Shown here: positions 1 through 8,257 of the stretch, piece by piece
Numbering within the stretch: the first letter of the stretch is position 1
How the letters are laid out: each line of letters starts with the position of its first letter
Source: Planctomycetaceae bacterium
GTDB lineage: Bacteria; Planctomycetota; Planctomycetia; Planctomycetales; Planctomycetaceae
Reading direction: 5' to 3'
Length of the DNA stretch: 12,431 bases
Assembly (NCBI GenBank): GCA_003503535.1
Contig: DOCI01000108.1
Location: forward strand, 1 to 12,431
Notes under the pieces: model-generated
What the model was told of the DNA's origin: nothing
What the model saw: the letters and a program-made list of their open reading frames with translations, nothing else
Database searches by the model: none
Position numbers and translations under genes: made by a program

Positions 1-1
1 C

Positions 2-553
2 TGCTGCCCCTGTAGGGGTTTAGTGTTGCTGTCTCCTTTGCTGGGTATTCGGCATCCGATAGAAATGTGGAAGAAAATCGTTGCCCGTGGATTGAGTGTC
101 ACTTTTCCGAGAACGCGTTTTCGCAGCACGATTGATTTGACATTGCTTTCGCACGATCCTGAAGTGGTCGAATCCAAAAGATCCGACCCGCGAATTCGAG
201 GAGCGGTCACTGCCAGATGGTTCTGGGAAATGCGTAGAGCGATCAATGACGCTTTCAGTGATGTGGATTGCATTCAGGTCCCTACGCTGTTGTTCCAGAG
301 CGGGGCCGATTACGTGGTCGATCCTCTGGCCTCAAAAGTGTGGGGAAGTCTGGTGAATAACAGTGAAGCCACCGGGGCTTCACAACAGGTCCAATTTCGA
401 ATGCTGGAAAACTGGTATCACGAGATCTTGAATGAACCACAAGGGGCAGTTGTCGCTGATGCGATTTTAAAATTTGGTTCAAACCTTCTGGAGACCAGAG
501 ATTCCAACCTCTCACTTTCTGAACTTCCTTCTGCCCATCAAGTGGCTTCCTGA
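2..553 (+). CDS. Alpha/beta hydrolase, lysophospholipase/monoacylglycerol-lipase type, C-terminal part (5' end outside window)
   Basis: This is the C-terminal part of a serine hydrolase of the S33/Hydrolase_4 family, whose members cleave lysophospholipids, monoacylglycerols or related esters. The reading frame is open from the first bases of the window, and GLVLLSP at the edge is the core strand that normally follows the GxSxG nucleophile elbow. The gene therefore starts upstream, and the GTG at 23 is not a credible start. The acid residue is probably the Asp of SGADYVVDP (codon 308-310). The catalytic His lies in WYHEILNEP (codon 419-421), matching the usual H-E-x-x-N-E pattern of monoacylglycerol lipases. 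The nucleophile Ser is not in the window. Between them lies a basic, mostly helical lid. The frame ends at TGA 551-553, and no clear terminator follows. The substrate cannot be told. The family call is firm. Confidence 0.85.
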   Translation, partial: CCPCRGLVLLSPLLGIRHPIEMWKKIVARGLSVTFPRTRFRSTIDLTLLSHDPEVVESKRSDPRIRGAVTARWFWEMRRAINDAFSDVDCIQVPTLLFQSGADYVVDPLASKVWGSLVNNSEATGASQQVQFRMLENWYHEILNEPQGAVVADAILKFGSNLLETRDSNLSLSELPSAHQVAS

Positions 554-696
554 GACTTGATCTGGCCGAGAAATAATTAGACATTGAAGATTTGAGAAAT
601 CAGAACTTCACAGAACTGTCATTCGCTTCGTTTATTTCATCCTGATGATTAGACTGAATACGCTCATTATTTTGATGAGAGGATGTTCACTTTTCT

Positions 697-701
697 GGGA
701 G
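697..701 (+). promoter_or_regulatory. Shine-Dalgarno GGGAG deciding the GTG start at 709
   Basis: GGGAG lies 7 nt before GTG 709. The encoded N-terminus is a proper signal peptide, so this start is preferred over any internal codon. Confidence 0.65.
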
Positions 702-708
702 ATCTCTC

Positions 709-1425
709 GTGAAGACAACTCTTTTCTCTGCTGCTGTTCTGCTTAGTTTCTCGTCACTGGTGCAAGCCGCGCCTCAAGCGAAGCCAATATTGACCGATCA
801 GTTTGAACGATCGGAAAAGGATGATGCTAAAGAACAGATTGGCAATGGCTGGACTACCAACAGTAAATCACGCGCGATGGGAGATAAACAGGTCGACCTG
901 CAGGATGGCACTCTGGTTGTCAAAATCTCGCCGCGAGCCGATCATGCGGTGACCGTCGTACATCAACTCGACTTTGCAGACTGTTGTGTCAAATTCCGCT
1001 TCCGGATTGCCGATAAGCATCAGCTTGGATTCAACTTCAGCGATCCGGAATTGAAAACCGTCCATGCCGGCCACATTGCGGGAGTGAAAGTGACAACCAA
1101 CCGGTTAGCGGTTGAAGATCACAAATACGGCAACTTTGAAATTGAGCGATACAATCGCAAAAAGGCAGGAGCCGATAAAAAGGAAATCGCCAAGGAAGTG
1201 GCCCCTTATAATCGAGCCGAGAAAATTTCAATCACTCCCGATCAGTGGCACGAGATGGTCATTGTCATTGAAAGCGATCACATCACAGCGACAGTCGATG
1301 GCGAGCAAACCATTTCCCATCAGTCACCTGGCTTTGCCCATCCGACGAAACGAAAAATCGCATTCAGTGTCCCTAAAGAAGCGGTGATTGATGATGTAAC
1401 GATCTGGGATGTTTCGAAACCGTAA
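709..1425 (+). CDS. Exported LamG-like (DUF1080/concanavalin-fold) protein
   Basis: This is a 238-residue protein with a Sec signal peptide: Lys at position 2, a hydrophobic core at about 4-18, and a likely cut after VQA (residue 20). It should therefore be exported. The start is GTG at 709, supported by GGGAG at 697-701 with 7 nt spacing. The mature part begins with TDQFERSEKDDAKEQIGNGW and continues with alternating beta strands, ending in VTIWDVSKP. This resembles the secreted jelly-roll LamG/3-keto-disaccharide hydrolase (DUF1080) proteins that are numerous in planctomycetes, which often lack an assigned substrate. A Lys/Glu-rich loop (about residues 147-165) interrupts the fold. No catalytic residue can be assigned, so a carbohydrate-binding or hydrolase role is inference. 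It converges on the beta-helix gene, with 20 bp between the stop codons. Confidence 0.8.
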   Translation: MKTTLFSAAVLLSFSSLVQAAPQAKPILTDQFERSEKDDAKEQIGNGWTTNSKSRAMGDKQVDLQDGTLVVKISPRADHAVTVVHQLDFADCCVKFRFRIADKHQLGFNFSDPELKTVHAGHIAGVKVTTNRLAVEDHKYGNFEIERYNRKKAGADKKEIAKEVAPYNRAEKISITPDQWHEMVIVIESDHITATVDGEQTISHQSPGFAHPTKRKIAFSVPKEAVIDDVTIWDVSKP

Positions 1426-1445
1426 GCATGCGAAGGTTCTTTTCC

Positions 1446-2900
1446 TTAATTTGCAATCAGAAATTCATTTTCTGCAGCGTTTGTGGAATTCAGGGGATCT
1501 TCCAGCGGACCACCCAGCAGGTTGTCTCGAAGCATATTTTTATTGCAATTCAGAATGCGGATAGAGGGCGTGATTTCCGATTGTTCCTGTTGATCAATCA
1601 GGCAATCGGAGATTCGCGAGCGGGTCACATTTTCCAGTAATAGACCGCACTGGCCGTATTCCAGGATTGAGCAATTGGTAATATTGAAGCGATCACAGTC
1701 AATCAGATGGACGGCTGCCGTTTTGTGCTGTGTACCGGTTATCAGGTTTCCGTTCAGGCTGCAATCCTGACAGGATTGAATGAGAATTCCCAGATTTGCT
1801 GCTGGGCCATCTCCATAATGATATCTGGGATTTCGGTCGAACACATTGTTGGCAATTGCAATATCTTTGCAGTTCTCCATGTGCAAATCCCGACTGTAAC
1901 CTTTCCAGATTGTATTGCCGGTAATTGTGACTCCACGGCTGTTGATCAACTCGATATTGGTTTGCACATCGGAAAGAATATTGTCGGCAATCGTAATATG
2001 TCCGTGACGGAGTTCGTCTGTAAATTTCCGTAGCGTAGCGGTTCCATTGATACGAATGTTTGCGGAGCCTGCGGCCTCATGAGAATGCTGGATCGTACAA
2101 CCGACGATCGCGACTTCGCCGATAGAACTTTCACTGCCATCGATTTCAATATTGGCAGACGGGGGAGCATTTTCATCACCCATGTTGCCTTCGATATCGC
2201 AGGTTCCAATTTGCAGGTTTCTGATTTCGGAATGCCGACTGACAATTCCACCTCCTGCATTATAACTGATGTGGCAGTTGGCGATGTTGATCTGGTGCAG
2301 ATTCAGATGATCCAGAAAAACGCCAATTCCCTGGTTCTCATAAAGATGACATTCGGAGAGTATCACGTTTCGATTGCGATCAATCAGGTGCACGGCGTGT
2401 CGGCATTTGCGGATCGTTAATCGCGATAAGGTCAGTTGCATGGTGCCATGTGCTTCGACTCCATCGGCTTCCTCGTGCTGACCGACAATTTCCAGTCCAT
2501 CCATCAAGGGGGTTCGCTGGCGATCCCAGACCTCTTCCTGAACCGTCTTCGGTGCAGCTGTCCCCCCGTGAGTTCCAATCCAGCGAATAGCCGGACCGGG
2601 GCCGGTCATCAGAATTCTGGCAACACCATCTCCCAGCAGCGAAGTGAAACCGACACGATTCAGGTCAATTTCGATTGGCTTGGAAATTCGATAAGTCCCT
2701 TTGGAAAATCGAATGGAGCCGATGCCGCGATCGATTACCTGCTGAATTCGATCGGTGTCATCGGTTGAACCGGTGATGGCGGCTATCTCTATGAAGCCGG
2801 GTGTCGATTCGGAAGGATCGGAACTGGCAGGACTGCTAAGCATCCAGGGGAGAATCAGTACGAAGGGAATCAGCAATGCTCCCAAGCGAGAATAAGACAT
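1446..2900 (-). CDS. Exported right-handed parallel beta-helix protein (pectate-lyase-3 like)
   Basis: This is a 484-residue exported protein. The frame is open to a TTG at 2921, but I place the start at ATG 2898-2900. On the reverse strand a GGGAG site (plus-strand 2908-2912) sits 7 nt before it, and the protein then begins MSYSRLGALLIPFVLILPW, a good signal peptide. The mature N-terminus (about residues 44-75, with GSTDDTDRIQ and RFSKGTYRIS) has the look of the N-terminal part of Pectate_lyase_3 proteins. From about residue 140 to the end there are repeated short strands with Asn/Cys/Gly turns (CHLYENQGIGVFLD, CHISYNAGGGIVSR, CSILEYGQCGLLLENV), which are typical PbH1 coils. Proteins of this fold bind or cleave polysaccharides, but no catalytic Asp/Lys/Arg set can be named here. 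It diverges from the DUF1844 gene. The fold call is strong and the substrate unknown. Confidence 0.85.
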   Translation of the reverse strand: MSYSRLGALLIPFVLILPWMLSSPASSDPSESTPGFIEIAAITGSTDDTDRIQQVIDRGIGSIRFSKGTYRISKPIEIDLNRVGFTSLLGDGVARILMTGPGPAIRWIGTHGGTAAPKTVQEEVWDRQRTPLMDGLEIVGQHEEADGVEAHGTMQLTLSRLTIRKCRHAVHLIDRNRNVILSECHLYENQGIGVFLDHLNLHQINIANCHISYNAGGGIVSRHSEIRNLQIGTCDIEGNMGDENAPPSANIEIDGSESSIGEVAIVGCTIQHSHEAAGSANIRINGTATLRKFTDELRHGHITIADNILSDVQTNIELINSRGVTITGNTIWKGYSRDLHMENCKDIAIANNVFDRNPRYHYGDGPAANLGILIQSCQDCSLNGNLITGTQHKTAAVHLIDCDRFNITNCSILEYGQCGLLLENVTRSRISDCLIDQQEQSEITPSIRILNCNKNMLRDNLLGGPLEDPLNSTNAAENEFLIAN

Positions 2901-2907
2901 ACGAACG

Positions 2908-2912
2908 CTCCC
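2908..2912 (-). promoter_or_regulatory. Shine-Dalgarno GGGAG deciding the ATG start at 2900
   Basis: On the reverse strand GGGAG is followed by 7 nt and then ATG (2900-2898). The longer frame opening at TTG 2921 has no comparable site, and it would put seven residues (MKAGSVR) before the signal peptide. Confidence 0.6.
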
Positions 2913-2940
2913 GGCTTTCAAGGTCAGTGTCTGTGATTTG

Positions 2941-2961
2941 AAAAATTCTCCAACTGGAGAA
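2941..2961 (-). terminator. Terminator-like hairpin with T-run in the divergent spacer
   Basis: TTCTCC (2946-2951) and GGAGAA (2956-2961) form a perfect 6-bp stem with a 4-nt loop. Read on the reverse strand, the stem is followed at once by TTTTTC. That is the shape of a small intrinsic terminator or attenuator, upstream of the beta-helix gene. The stem is short, so function is doubtful. Confidence 0.3.
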
Positions 2962-3039
2962 GATTGCAGTCTGCCAGCGATTTATCATAATAGGTTTGTG
3001 ATGCGAAATCATTTGTCACACAGACAGGAAAGCGAAACC

Positions 3040-3459
3040 ATGACAAACGAATCTCCCGAAGAAAAGCCGGAACTGGTTGTCGATAGCGACTGGAAATCTC
3101 AGGTCGAAGCGGAAAACGCAGCGATCGATGAGAAAAACAGGAGTGAGAAGAACTCTTCAGCAGCAGAAGAAGAGGGACAATCTCAGGACATCGATCCTTC
3201 ACAAATTCCTCCCCCAAGCTTCACACTGCTGGTCACAATGTTCTCCACACAGGCGATGTCGGCTCTGGGTTTGATTCCGCATCCGATTACCGGCAAACGC
3301 GAAATTCAGCTGGCTCTGGCCAAGCACTACATCGATTTGCTTGGCGTGATCGACGAGAAGAGCAAGGGGAACCTGGACGACAATGAAGATAAACTCATCG
3401 AAACGACATTGCACGAATTGCGTATGATTTACGTGCAGCAATCCAGTACGATTGCATAA
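3040..3459 (+). CDS. DUF1844 family protein
   Basis: This is a 139-residue, probably cytoplasmic protein of unknown function. The start chosen is ATG 3040, with AGGAA at 3026-3030 and 9 nt spacing. The frame is open from an earlier ATG at 2938, but that would cross the divergent promoter spacer and add 34 poorly conserved-looking residues. Residues 1-58 are acidic, Lys/Glu/Ser-rich and likely disordered. Residues 59-131 form the DUF1844 domain: PSFTLLVTMFSTQAMSALGL, then HPITGKREIQLALAKHYIDL, then EKSKGNLDDNED and LHELRMIYV. The domain is mostly helical and widespread in planctomycetes and other bacteria, and no biochemical role is established as far as I know. It shares a 139-bp divergent spacer with the beta-helix gene. 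A nested palindrome follows 12 bp after the stop codon. Confidence 0.88.
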   Translation: MTNESPEEKPELVVDSDWKSQVEAENAAIDEKNRSEKNSSAAEEEGQSQDIDPSQIPPPSFTLLVTMFSTQAMSALGLIPHPITGKREIQLALAKHYIDLLGVIDEKSKGNLDDNEDKLIETTLHELRMIYVQQSSTIA

Positions 3460-3471
3460 CTTGTGAAGTCC

Positions 3472-3531
3472 GTAGGTCAGGCTGTGCCTGACTAATCCGA
3501 CATTTATCGCGTCAGGCATAGCCTGACCTAC
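3472..3531. repeat. REP-like nested inverted repeat (21-nt arms)
   Basis: The left arm (3472-3492) and right arm (3511-3531) are reverse complements over 21 nt with one mismatch, separated by an 18-nt spacer. Each arm is also a palindrome of its own: GTCAGGC and GCCTGAC separated by 3 nt (TGT on the left, ATA on the right). The sequence can thus fold as one long hairpin or as two short ones, the layout of REPIN elements (two inverted REP units). No T-run follows on either strand, so a plain terminator is unlikely. It lies in the DUF1844-methyltransferase spacer. Confidence 0.75.
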
Positions 3532-3561
3532 AGTCGAATATCTATCCTTAGTGCCAATTTC

Positions 3562-4392
<831 letters not shown>

Positions 4393-4407
<15 letters not shown>

Positions 4408-4587
4408 CAACGGTAATGTCAATAATCTCATCGGAATCGAGAATTGAAAGATCTCACGGTTTGATAAATCAATGGTGACTTCAGAAGCAACGAAGCATGC
4501 GGTTCCCCATAGACTGCAGGACAGATTGACACGACGGTTGAATCGGACAGAACGTTGCTGGGAAATCGATTGGGAGCCCATCATCAT
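4393..4587 (-). CDS. Possible small protein, faint PilZ-like pattern (doubtful)
   Basis: This reverse-strand frame of about 64 codons overlaps the last 15 bases of the convergent methyltransferase gene. Four ATG codons cluster at 4593, 4587, 4584 and 4581. The one at 4587 has GGGA 6 nt upstream (plus-strand 4594-4597), a plausible ribosome site. The product contains QQRSVRFNRRVNLSCSL and, 14 residues later, VTIDLSN. This is loosely reminiscent of the RxxxR and DxSxxG elements of a PilZ domain, but the expected Gly is absent and the chain is too short for a whole PilZ domain. It could be a real small gene, a decayed fragment or chance. Confidence 0.2.
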
Positions 4588-4786
4588 CGTCATTCCCGAA
4601 TCGATGGTTTCTTGAATGACGAATAATATCGCGATTCATTATTTGATCGTTGCACATTCACTCGTTGGAGTGCCAGCGAGCTTTCTTTATGCTTACGGTT
4701 CCCACAAATTGCTCAAATCGATACGATTCGGCTTGTGACTTCAACCCGTATAACATCATGAAGTATTTGAAGATAAAGTCGTTGGC
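4408..4786. other. 379-bp spacer between methyltransferase and ABC operon
   Basis: Apart from the doubtful reverse ORF (4393-4587) and the hairpin at 4661-4690, I see no gene or RNA here. The second half is AT-richer and probably holds the promoter of the ABC operon, but I cannot point to convincing -35 and -10 boxes. Confidence 0.5.
4661..4690 (+). terminator. Hairpin followed by T-rich tract
   Basis: CTCGTTGG (4661-4668) pairs with CCAGCGAG (4673-4680) through 8 bp including one G:T pair, with loop AGTG. It is followed by CTTTCTTTAT. This could terminate forward transcription before the ABC operon, or be another unit of a palindromic repeat family. It lies 254 bp past the methyltransferase stop, which is far for that gene's terminator. 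Confidence 0.35.
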
Positions 4787-5554
4787 ATGATTTCGGTCGA
4801 GCATCTTTCCAAGCATTTTGAAGACCTCAAGCGAGGTCGTGTCTATGCGTTGAAGGATGTCTCCTTTGAAGTTCAGCCAGGGGAGATTTTTGGTCTGCTT
4901 GGCCCTAACGGAGCCGGGAAGACCACGGCTCTAAGAATTCTCAGTACCGTTTTGAAACCGTCTGAAGGCGAAGTGATTGTCTCGGGCTTCAACGTGGTGA
5001 CCCACCCAACCGAAGTTCGCCAGAATATTGGCTTCATGTCGGGAAATACCGGCATTTACGACCGCATGACCGGCTGGGAACTGGTCGAGTATTTTGGCAG
5101 ACTGTATGGCTTGCCCGAAGATTTGCTGCAGCATCGACTGCATGAAGTATTCGAGACGTTGCAGATGAACGATGTTCGCGATGTGCTTGGCTCGAAGATG
5201 TCGACAGGCATGAAACAGAAAGTGTCCATTGCGCGGACCATCATTCACGATCCCCCCGTCCTGATTTTTGACGAACCGACTTCCGGGCTCGATGTGCTGG
5301 TCGCGCGAGCCTTGCTCGAAGCGATCAATTCGCTGCGGACTCAGGGGAAATCGATCATTTTCTCGACGCATATCATGCGGGAAGTCGAAAAACTGTGTGA
5401 TCGAATTGCCATCATTCACAAAGGACAGATTCTGGCGATGGGAACTCGGGAGGAATTAGCCGAGGAACATCAGCAGCCCGATATGGAAGAACTCTTTTTT
5501 GATTTGATCAAAGAGTTTGAAGCTGAACAGAAAGCAATTGCAGCGGAATCTTAA
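4787..5554 (+). CDS. ABC transporter ATP-binding protein, NatA type
   Basis: This 255-residue nucleotide-binding subunit powers the membrane partner encoded 47 bp downstream. All core motifs are visible. Walker A is GPNGAGKTT (39-47), and the signature [12 protein letters not shown] (139-150) is the STGMKQK variant seen in NatA sodium-efflux ATPases. Walker B is VLIFDEP (158-164) with catalytic Glu163, followed by the D-loop SGLD (166-169) and the switch His195 in FSTH. The Q-loop region reads [16 protein letters not shown] (81-96), where the usual Gln is replaced, as is common in NatA-like proteins. An acidic helical tail (about 231-255) follows the fold and is of usual length. The start is ATG 4787, without a strong ribosome site. 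With the next gene it forms a two-cistron operon. The sequence does not prove sodium or drug as substrate. Confidence 0.93.
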   Translation: MISVEHLSKHFEDLKRGRVYALKDVSFEVQPGEIFGLLGPNGAGKTTALRILSTVLKPSEGEVIVSGFNVVTHPTEVRQNIGFMSGNTGIYDRMTGWELVEYFGRLYGLPEDLLQHRLHEVFETLQMNDVRDVLGSKMSTGMKQKVSIARTIIHDPPVLIFDEPTSGLDVLVARALLEAINSLRTQGKSIIFSTHIMREVEKLCDRIAIIHKGQILAMGTREELAEEHQQPDMEELFFDLIKEFEAEQKAIAAES

Positions 5555-5601
5555 AGAAGTTTTCTCAAATCACAACCACGGACGAACCAGACGGCAACCG
5601 G

Positions 5602-7995
5602 ATGACCTGGCGTAATATTCAACTGATCTTTTCCCGCGAAGTCGCAGATCAAATGCGCGACCGCCGGACACTGTTTATGGTGGTCGTCTTACCACTGTTG
5701 CTCTACCCGGCACTCGGCATCGGCATGATGCAGATGACCCTGCTGTTCTCCGAACAATCGCGAACGGTAGTCATTCTGGGTGCAAATGATCTTCCTGCCC
5801 CGCCGCTGCTCAACCAGGATGGCACGCGAATTATTGACCAGTGGTTTGTCAATGAAGGGGATTCGCTCACGCTGAATGTCGTGTCGGATTTAGCAGTTGA
5901 TCAAACGCCGATTCCCAATCCTGAGGGAACTTCCAAAGAGGTACCGGCTGAATCTTCCGCTGAGCAGGATAATTTCGATGAACGCGAAACCACTCTGCAG
6001 GTCGCCCGCGATATCCGACTCCGGCTCGAAGAACTCAAACGACTCAAAGAAGAAATCGCCCAAGCCGACGAGAGTGAAAAGCCTGATGTCATCGCCATGA
6101 AACAAGGGCAGATTGAAGCCTTAACCGAACAGGTCAGTACGCTGTTTGCCCGGTCGGATATTCAGGTTTTGATTCTAATTCCTGAGGGATTTGACGAGTA
6201 TATTCGAGCCGAGAACGAACGGCTTGCATCTCGGGAATCCGAAGACGAACGCACCCGCATGCGACCAATCTTCATTCGGAATTCCGCCAATGAGAAATCG
6301 CTCATCGCTTATGGCCGGGTTCGCGAAGCACTCGATAACTGGGAGCAGGCGATTCTCAGCGAGCGATTGCAAATGGCAAACTTGCCAACCGATCTTACAC
6401 GACCTGTCAACGAGGAACTCGTCGATCTGGCCAAGGGGGAAGAACTCGCAGCCAATGTCTGGAGCAAACTCTTCCCAGCCATGCTGGTCGTGATGGCGAT
6501 GACCGGCGCGTTTTATCCGGCTGTCGATTTGGGAGCGGGTGAAAAAGAGCGGGGCACGATGGAAACCCTCCTCATCTGCCCGGCTCTTCGCAGTGAAATT
6601 GTCATCGGTAAATTTCTGACGGTTCTGCTCTTTAGTCTCGTCACGGCTCTGCTCAATCTAATTAGTATGGGGATGACAGGTCTCCACGTTTTGAATACCG
6701 CCAGCAGTGGACAACTCTCAGCTCTGGGAGATTCCGCTATTCCCGGGTTTGAAGTGCTGATCTGGGTCGGCATTCTCGCGATTCCTCTGGCGGCTCTGTT
6801 CGCGTCTCTCAGTCTGGCATTCGCTCTGTTCGCCAAGAGTACAAAAGAAGGGCAGTATTATCTGACTCCACTTTTGACGGTGACAATGGGGCTGACGGTC
6901 TTCTGTCTTTCTCCAGCTGTAGAGCTAACTCCCTTCTACAGTTTGATCCCTGTCATGGGGCCCGCTTTACTGCTCAAGGGGATGCTGCTCGATCCCAATG
7001 GTCAAATGCAATTGATGTGGTATGTCGTTCCCGTTTTACTGAGCAGTTTCATGTACAGCGGTCTCGCTTTGATGTGGGCAATTGATCAATTTCAGCGGGA
7101 AGAAGTTCTGTTTCGTGAAGCCGAGCGGTTTGATATGCGTCTCTGGCTCAAACATTTGTTGCGGGACAAAGAACGTCTCCCCAGTTTTTCGGAATCGATC
7201 TTCTGTTTCGTGCTGATCATGCTGTTGCAGTTCGCAATGCTGAAAACATTCGGCAACGCGTTACAGAATGCACCGGCTGGTCAGGAAAGCTGGACGATGA
7301 TGCGTCTACTGGTCATTCAGCAACTGGCAATCATCGCCTGCCCGGCTTTGTTTATGGGGATTCTCCTGACGAGCAGCCCACTCTCAACATTTCAGCTGCG
7401 GATCCCGCACTGGAAATATCTGGCCTTGGGACTCTTTCTTCCGATCATAATGCACCCGCTGGTCGTGGAACTGGCTGTGCGGCTCGCCTGGTTTTTTCCT
7501 TCACTGCCGGAGCATGCCAAAGCCGCGTTGGCGACCATGGCTGATGGCAGTGTTCCCTGGTACTGGGTCGTTTTGACATTTGCCGTCACTCCTGCGATTT
7601 GCGAAGAACTCGCTTTCCGCGGCTTCATTCTGGCTGGTTTTCGCAAGACGGGGCGTCATTATTTGGCGATTATCTTTTCCGGACTCCTCTTCGGCATCAT
7701 GCACATGATCCCCCAGCAGGTTTTCAATGCCGCATTACTCGGAATGCTGCTCGGCTTACTCGTTGTCAAAAGCGGCAGCATCTTTCCGGCTATGCTGTTC
7801 CACTTCGGCAATAATGCCCTCGGAGTACTGCACGGAAATCTGGAATCGATGCGTCAAACGTCTGCACTGACAAAAACCCTCACTGTCAGCGATGAATTCG
7901 GCGTCCACTACGCCCTCTGGCTTATCGCAATCGCAGTCGGCCTGGCCATCCCGATGATTGTTTATCTGAGCCGACAAAAAACCGCGAGAATGTAA
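5602..7995 (+). CDS. ABC-2 permease (NatB type) fused to a CPBP intramembrane protease
   Basis: This 797-residue membrane protein combines two domains. Residues about 1-510 are a NatB-like ABC-2 permease. A first membrane segment (24-49) is followed by a long extracytoplasmic region (50-285) with a charged, probable coiled-coil part (about 130-178). A set of about five to six membrane segments then includes the conserved [14 protein letters not shown] motif (311-324). Residues about 530-790 are a CPBP (CaaX/Abi) glutamic protease with all its catalytic motifs: EELAFR (668-673), FGIMH (697-701) and HFGNN (734-738). NatA upstream supplies ATP hydrolysis. The protease part could process or regulate the exported substrate or the permease itself, but this is inference. 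I recall that this fusion recurs in planctomycetes. The substrate is unknown. The 3' end is followed by a cluster of palindromes. Confidence 0.92.
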   Translation: MTWRNIQLIFSREVADQMRDRRTLFMVVVLPLLLYPALGIGMMQMTLLFSEQSRTVVILGANDLPAPPLLNQDGTRIIDQWFVNEGDSLTLNVVSDLAVDQTPIPNPEGTSKEVPAESSAEQDNFDERETTLQVARDIRLRLEELKRLKEEIAQADESEKPDVIAMKQGQIEALTEQVSTLFARSDIQVLILIPEGFDEYIRAENERLASRESEDERTRMRPIFIRNSANEKSLIAYGRVREALDNWEQAILSERLQMANLPTDLTRPVNEELVDLAKGEELAANVWSKLFPAMLVVMAMTGAFYPAVDLGAGEKERGTMETLLICPALRSEIVIGKFLTVLLFSLVTALLNLISMGMTGLHVLNTASSGQLSALGDSAIPGFEVLIWVGILAIPLAALFASLSLAFALFAKSTKEGQYYLTPLLTVTMGLTVFCLSPAVELTPFYSLIPVMGPALLLKGMLLDPNGQMQLMWYVVPVLLSSFMYSGLALMWAIDQFQREEVLFREAERFDMRLWLKHLLRDKERLPSFSESIFCFVLIMLLQFAMLKTFGNALQNAPAGQESWTMMRLLVIQQLAIIACPALFMGILLTSSPLSTFQLRIPHWKYLALGLFLPIIMHPLVVELAVRLAWFFPSLPEHAKAALATMADGSVPWYWVVLTFAVTPAICEELAFRGFILAGFRKTGRHYLAIIFSGLLFGIMHMIPQQVFNAALLGMLLGLLVVKSGSIFPAMLFHFGNNALGVLHGNLESMRQTSALTKTLTVSDEFGVHYALWLIAIAVGLAIPMIVYLSRQKTARM

Positions 7996-8021
7996 TTCCG
8001 CCTTTGGTTTAGAAGGGGACC

Positions 8022-8067
8022 GGCTAGCCCAGAGAATCTCAAAGAGTTCTCTGGGTGGCGCTGCCAC
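8022..8067. repeat. REP-like palindromic unit
   Basis: CCCAGAGAA (8028-8036) pairs with TTCTCTGGG (8047-8055) around a 10-nt centre. A second small hairpin, GTGGC-GCT-GCCAC, follows at 8055-8067. The head GGCTAGCCCAGAGAA (8022-8036) is nearly the same as the left arm of the palindrome at 9641-9655, with two differences, so both belong to one repeat family. It starts 27 bp after the permease stop. No T-run is present. Confidence 0.65.
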
Positions 8068-8108
8068 AAGAGGGTAAGTCACTATTATTTAATTGAAAAT
8101 TCTGATTC

Positions 8109-8208
8109 GTGGGTGGCCCCGAAAGATACTTCTTGGGCAGCTCACTCTCAACCAGAAAGCCTCTTATAGACTTCGTCCACCCAGATAGCGAAGCTATCTG
8201 GGCCACCC
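8109..8208. repeat. REPIN-like pair: degenerate left unit and perfect right hairpin
   Basis: GGGTGGCCC (8111-8119) and GGGCCACCC (8200-8208) are perfect inverted copies. The right unit contains a perfect 10-bp stem, CCCAGATAGC (8180-8189) and GCTATCTGGG (8193-8202), with loop GAA. The left unit (8111-8140) has the same order of elements in the opposite direction but is decayed. Two inverted REP units with a spacer match a REPIN arrangement. They form the leader region of the low-GC gene at 8258. Confidence 0.65.
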
Positions 8209-8243
8209 GCGTGGTGTGTAATTATTCAGGCACACAGAGTAGC

Positions 8244-8249
8244 AAAGGT
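8244..8249 (+). promoter_or_regulatory. Shine-Dalgarno AAGGTG deciding the TTG start at 8258
   Basis: AAGGTG is followed by 8 nt and then TTG 8258-8260. No ATG lies between this point and the membrane anchor that forms residues 5-27. Confidence 0.55.
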
Positions 8250-8257
8250 GATTAATC

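Noticed and set aside
23..553. GTG at 23 as the start of a complete 176-residue protein
   Set aside because: The frame is open to the window edge and begins in the middle of the hydrolase core (GLVLLSP), so this is a 5'-truncated gene.
1707..2768. Several forward frames of about 110 codons inside the beta-helix gene
   Set aside because: They are antisense shadows of a long, well-supported coding sequence.
2901..2921. TTG at 2921 as the start of the beta-helix protein
   Set aside because: ATG 2900 has a well-placed GGGAG and gives a normal signal peptide; the TTG has no such site.
2938..3039. ATG at 2938 as the start of the DUF1844 protein
   Set aside because: It would run through the divergent spacer and its hairpin. 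ATG 3040 has AGGAA at good spacing and gives the usual acidic N-terminus.
4787..7995. Antibiotic or sodium transporter named natAB
   Set aside because: The STGMKQK signature and the [11 protein letters not shown] motif place the pair in the NatAB-like group, but the substrate cannot be read from sequence and the protease fusion makes the function uncertain, so no symbol is given.
8022..8216. CRISPR-like repeats
   Set aside because: The units are self-complementary, differ in sequence and face opposite directions, with no regular spacers. They fit REP-type palindromes instead.
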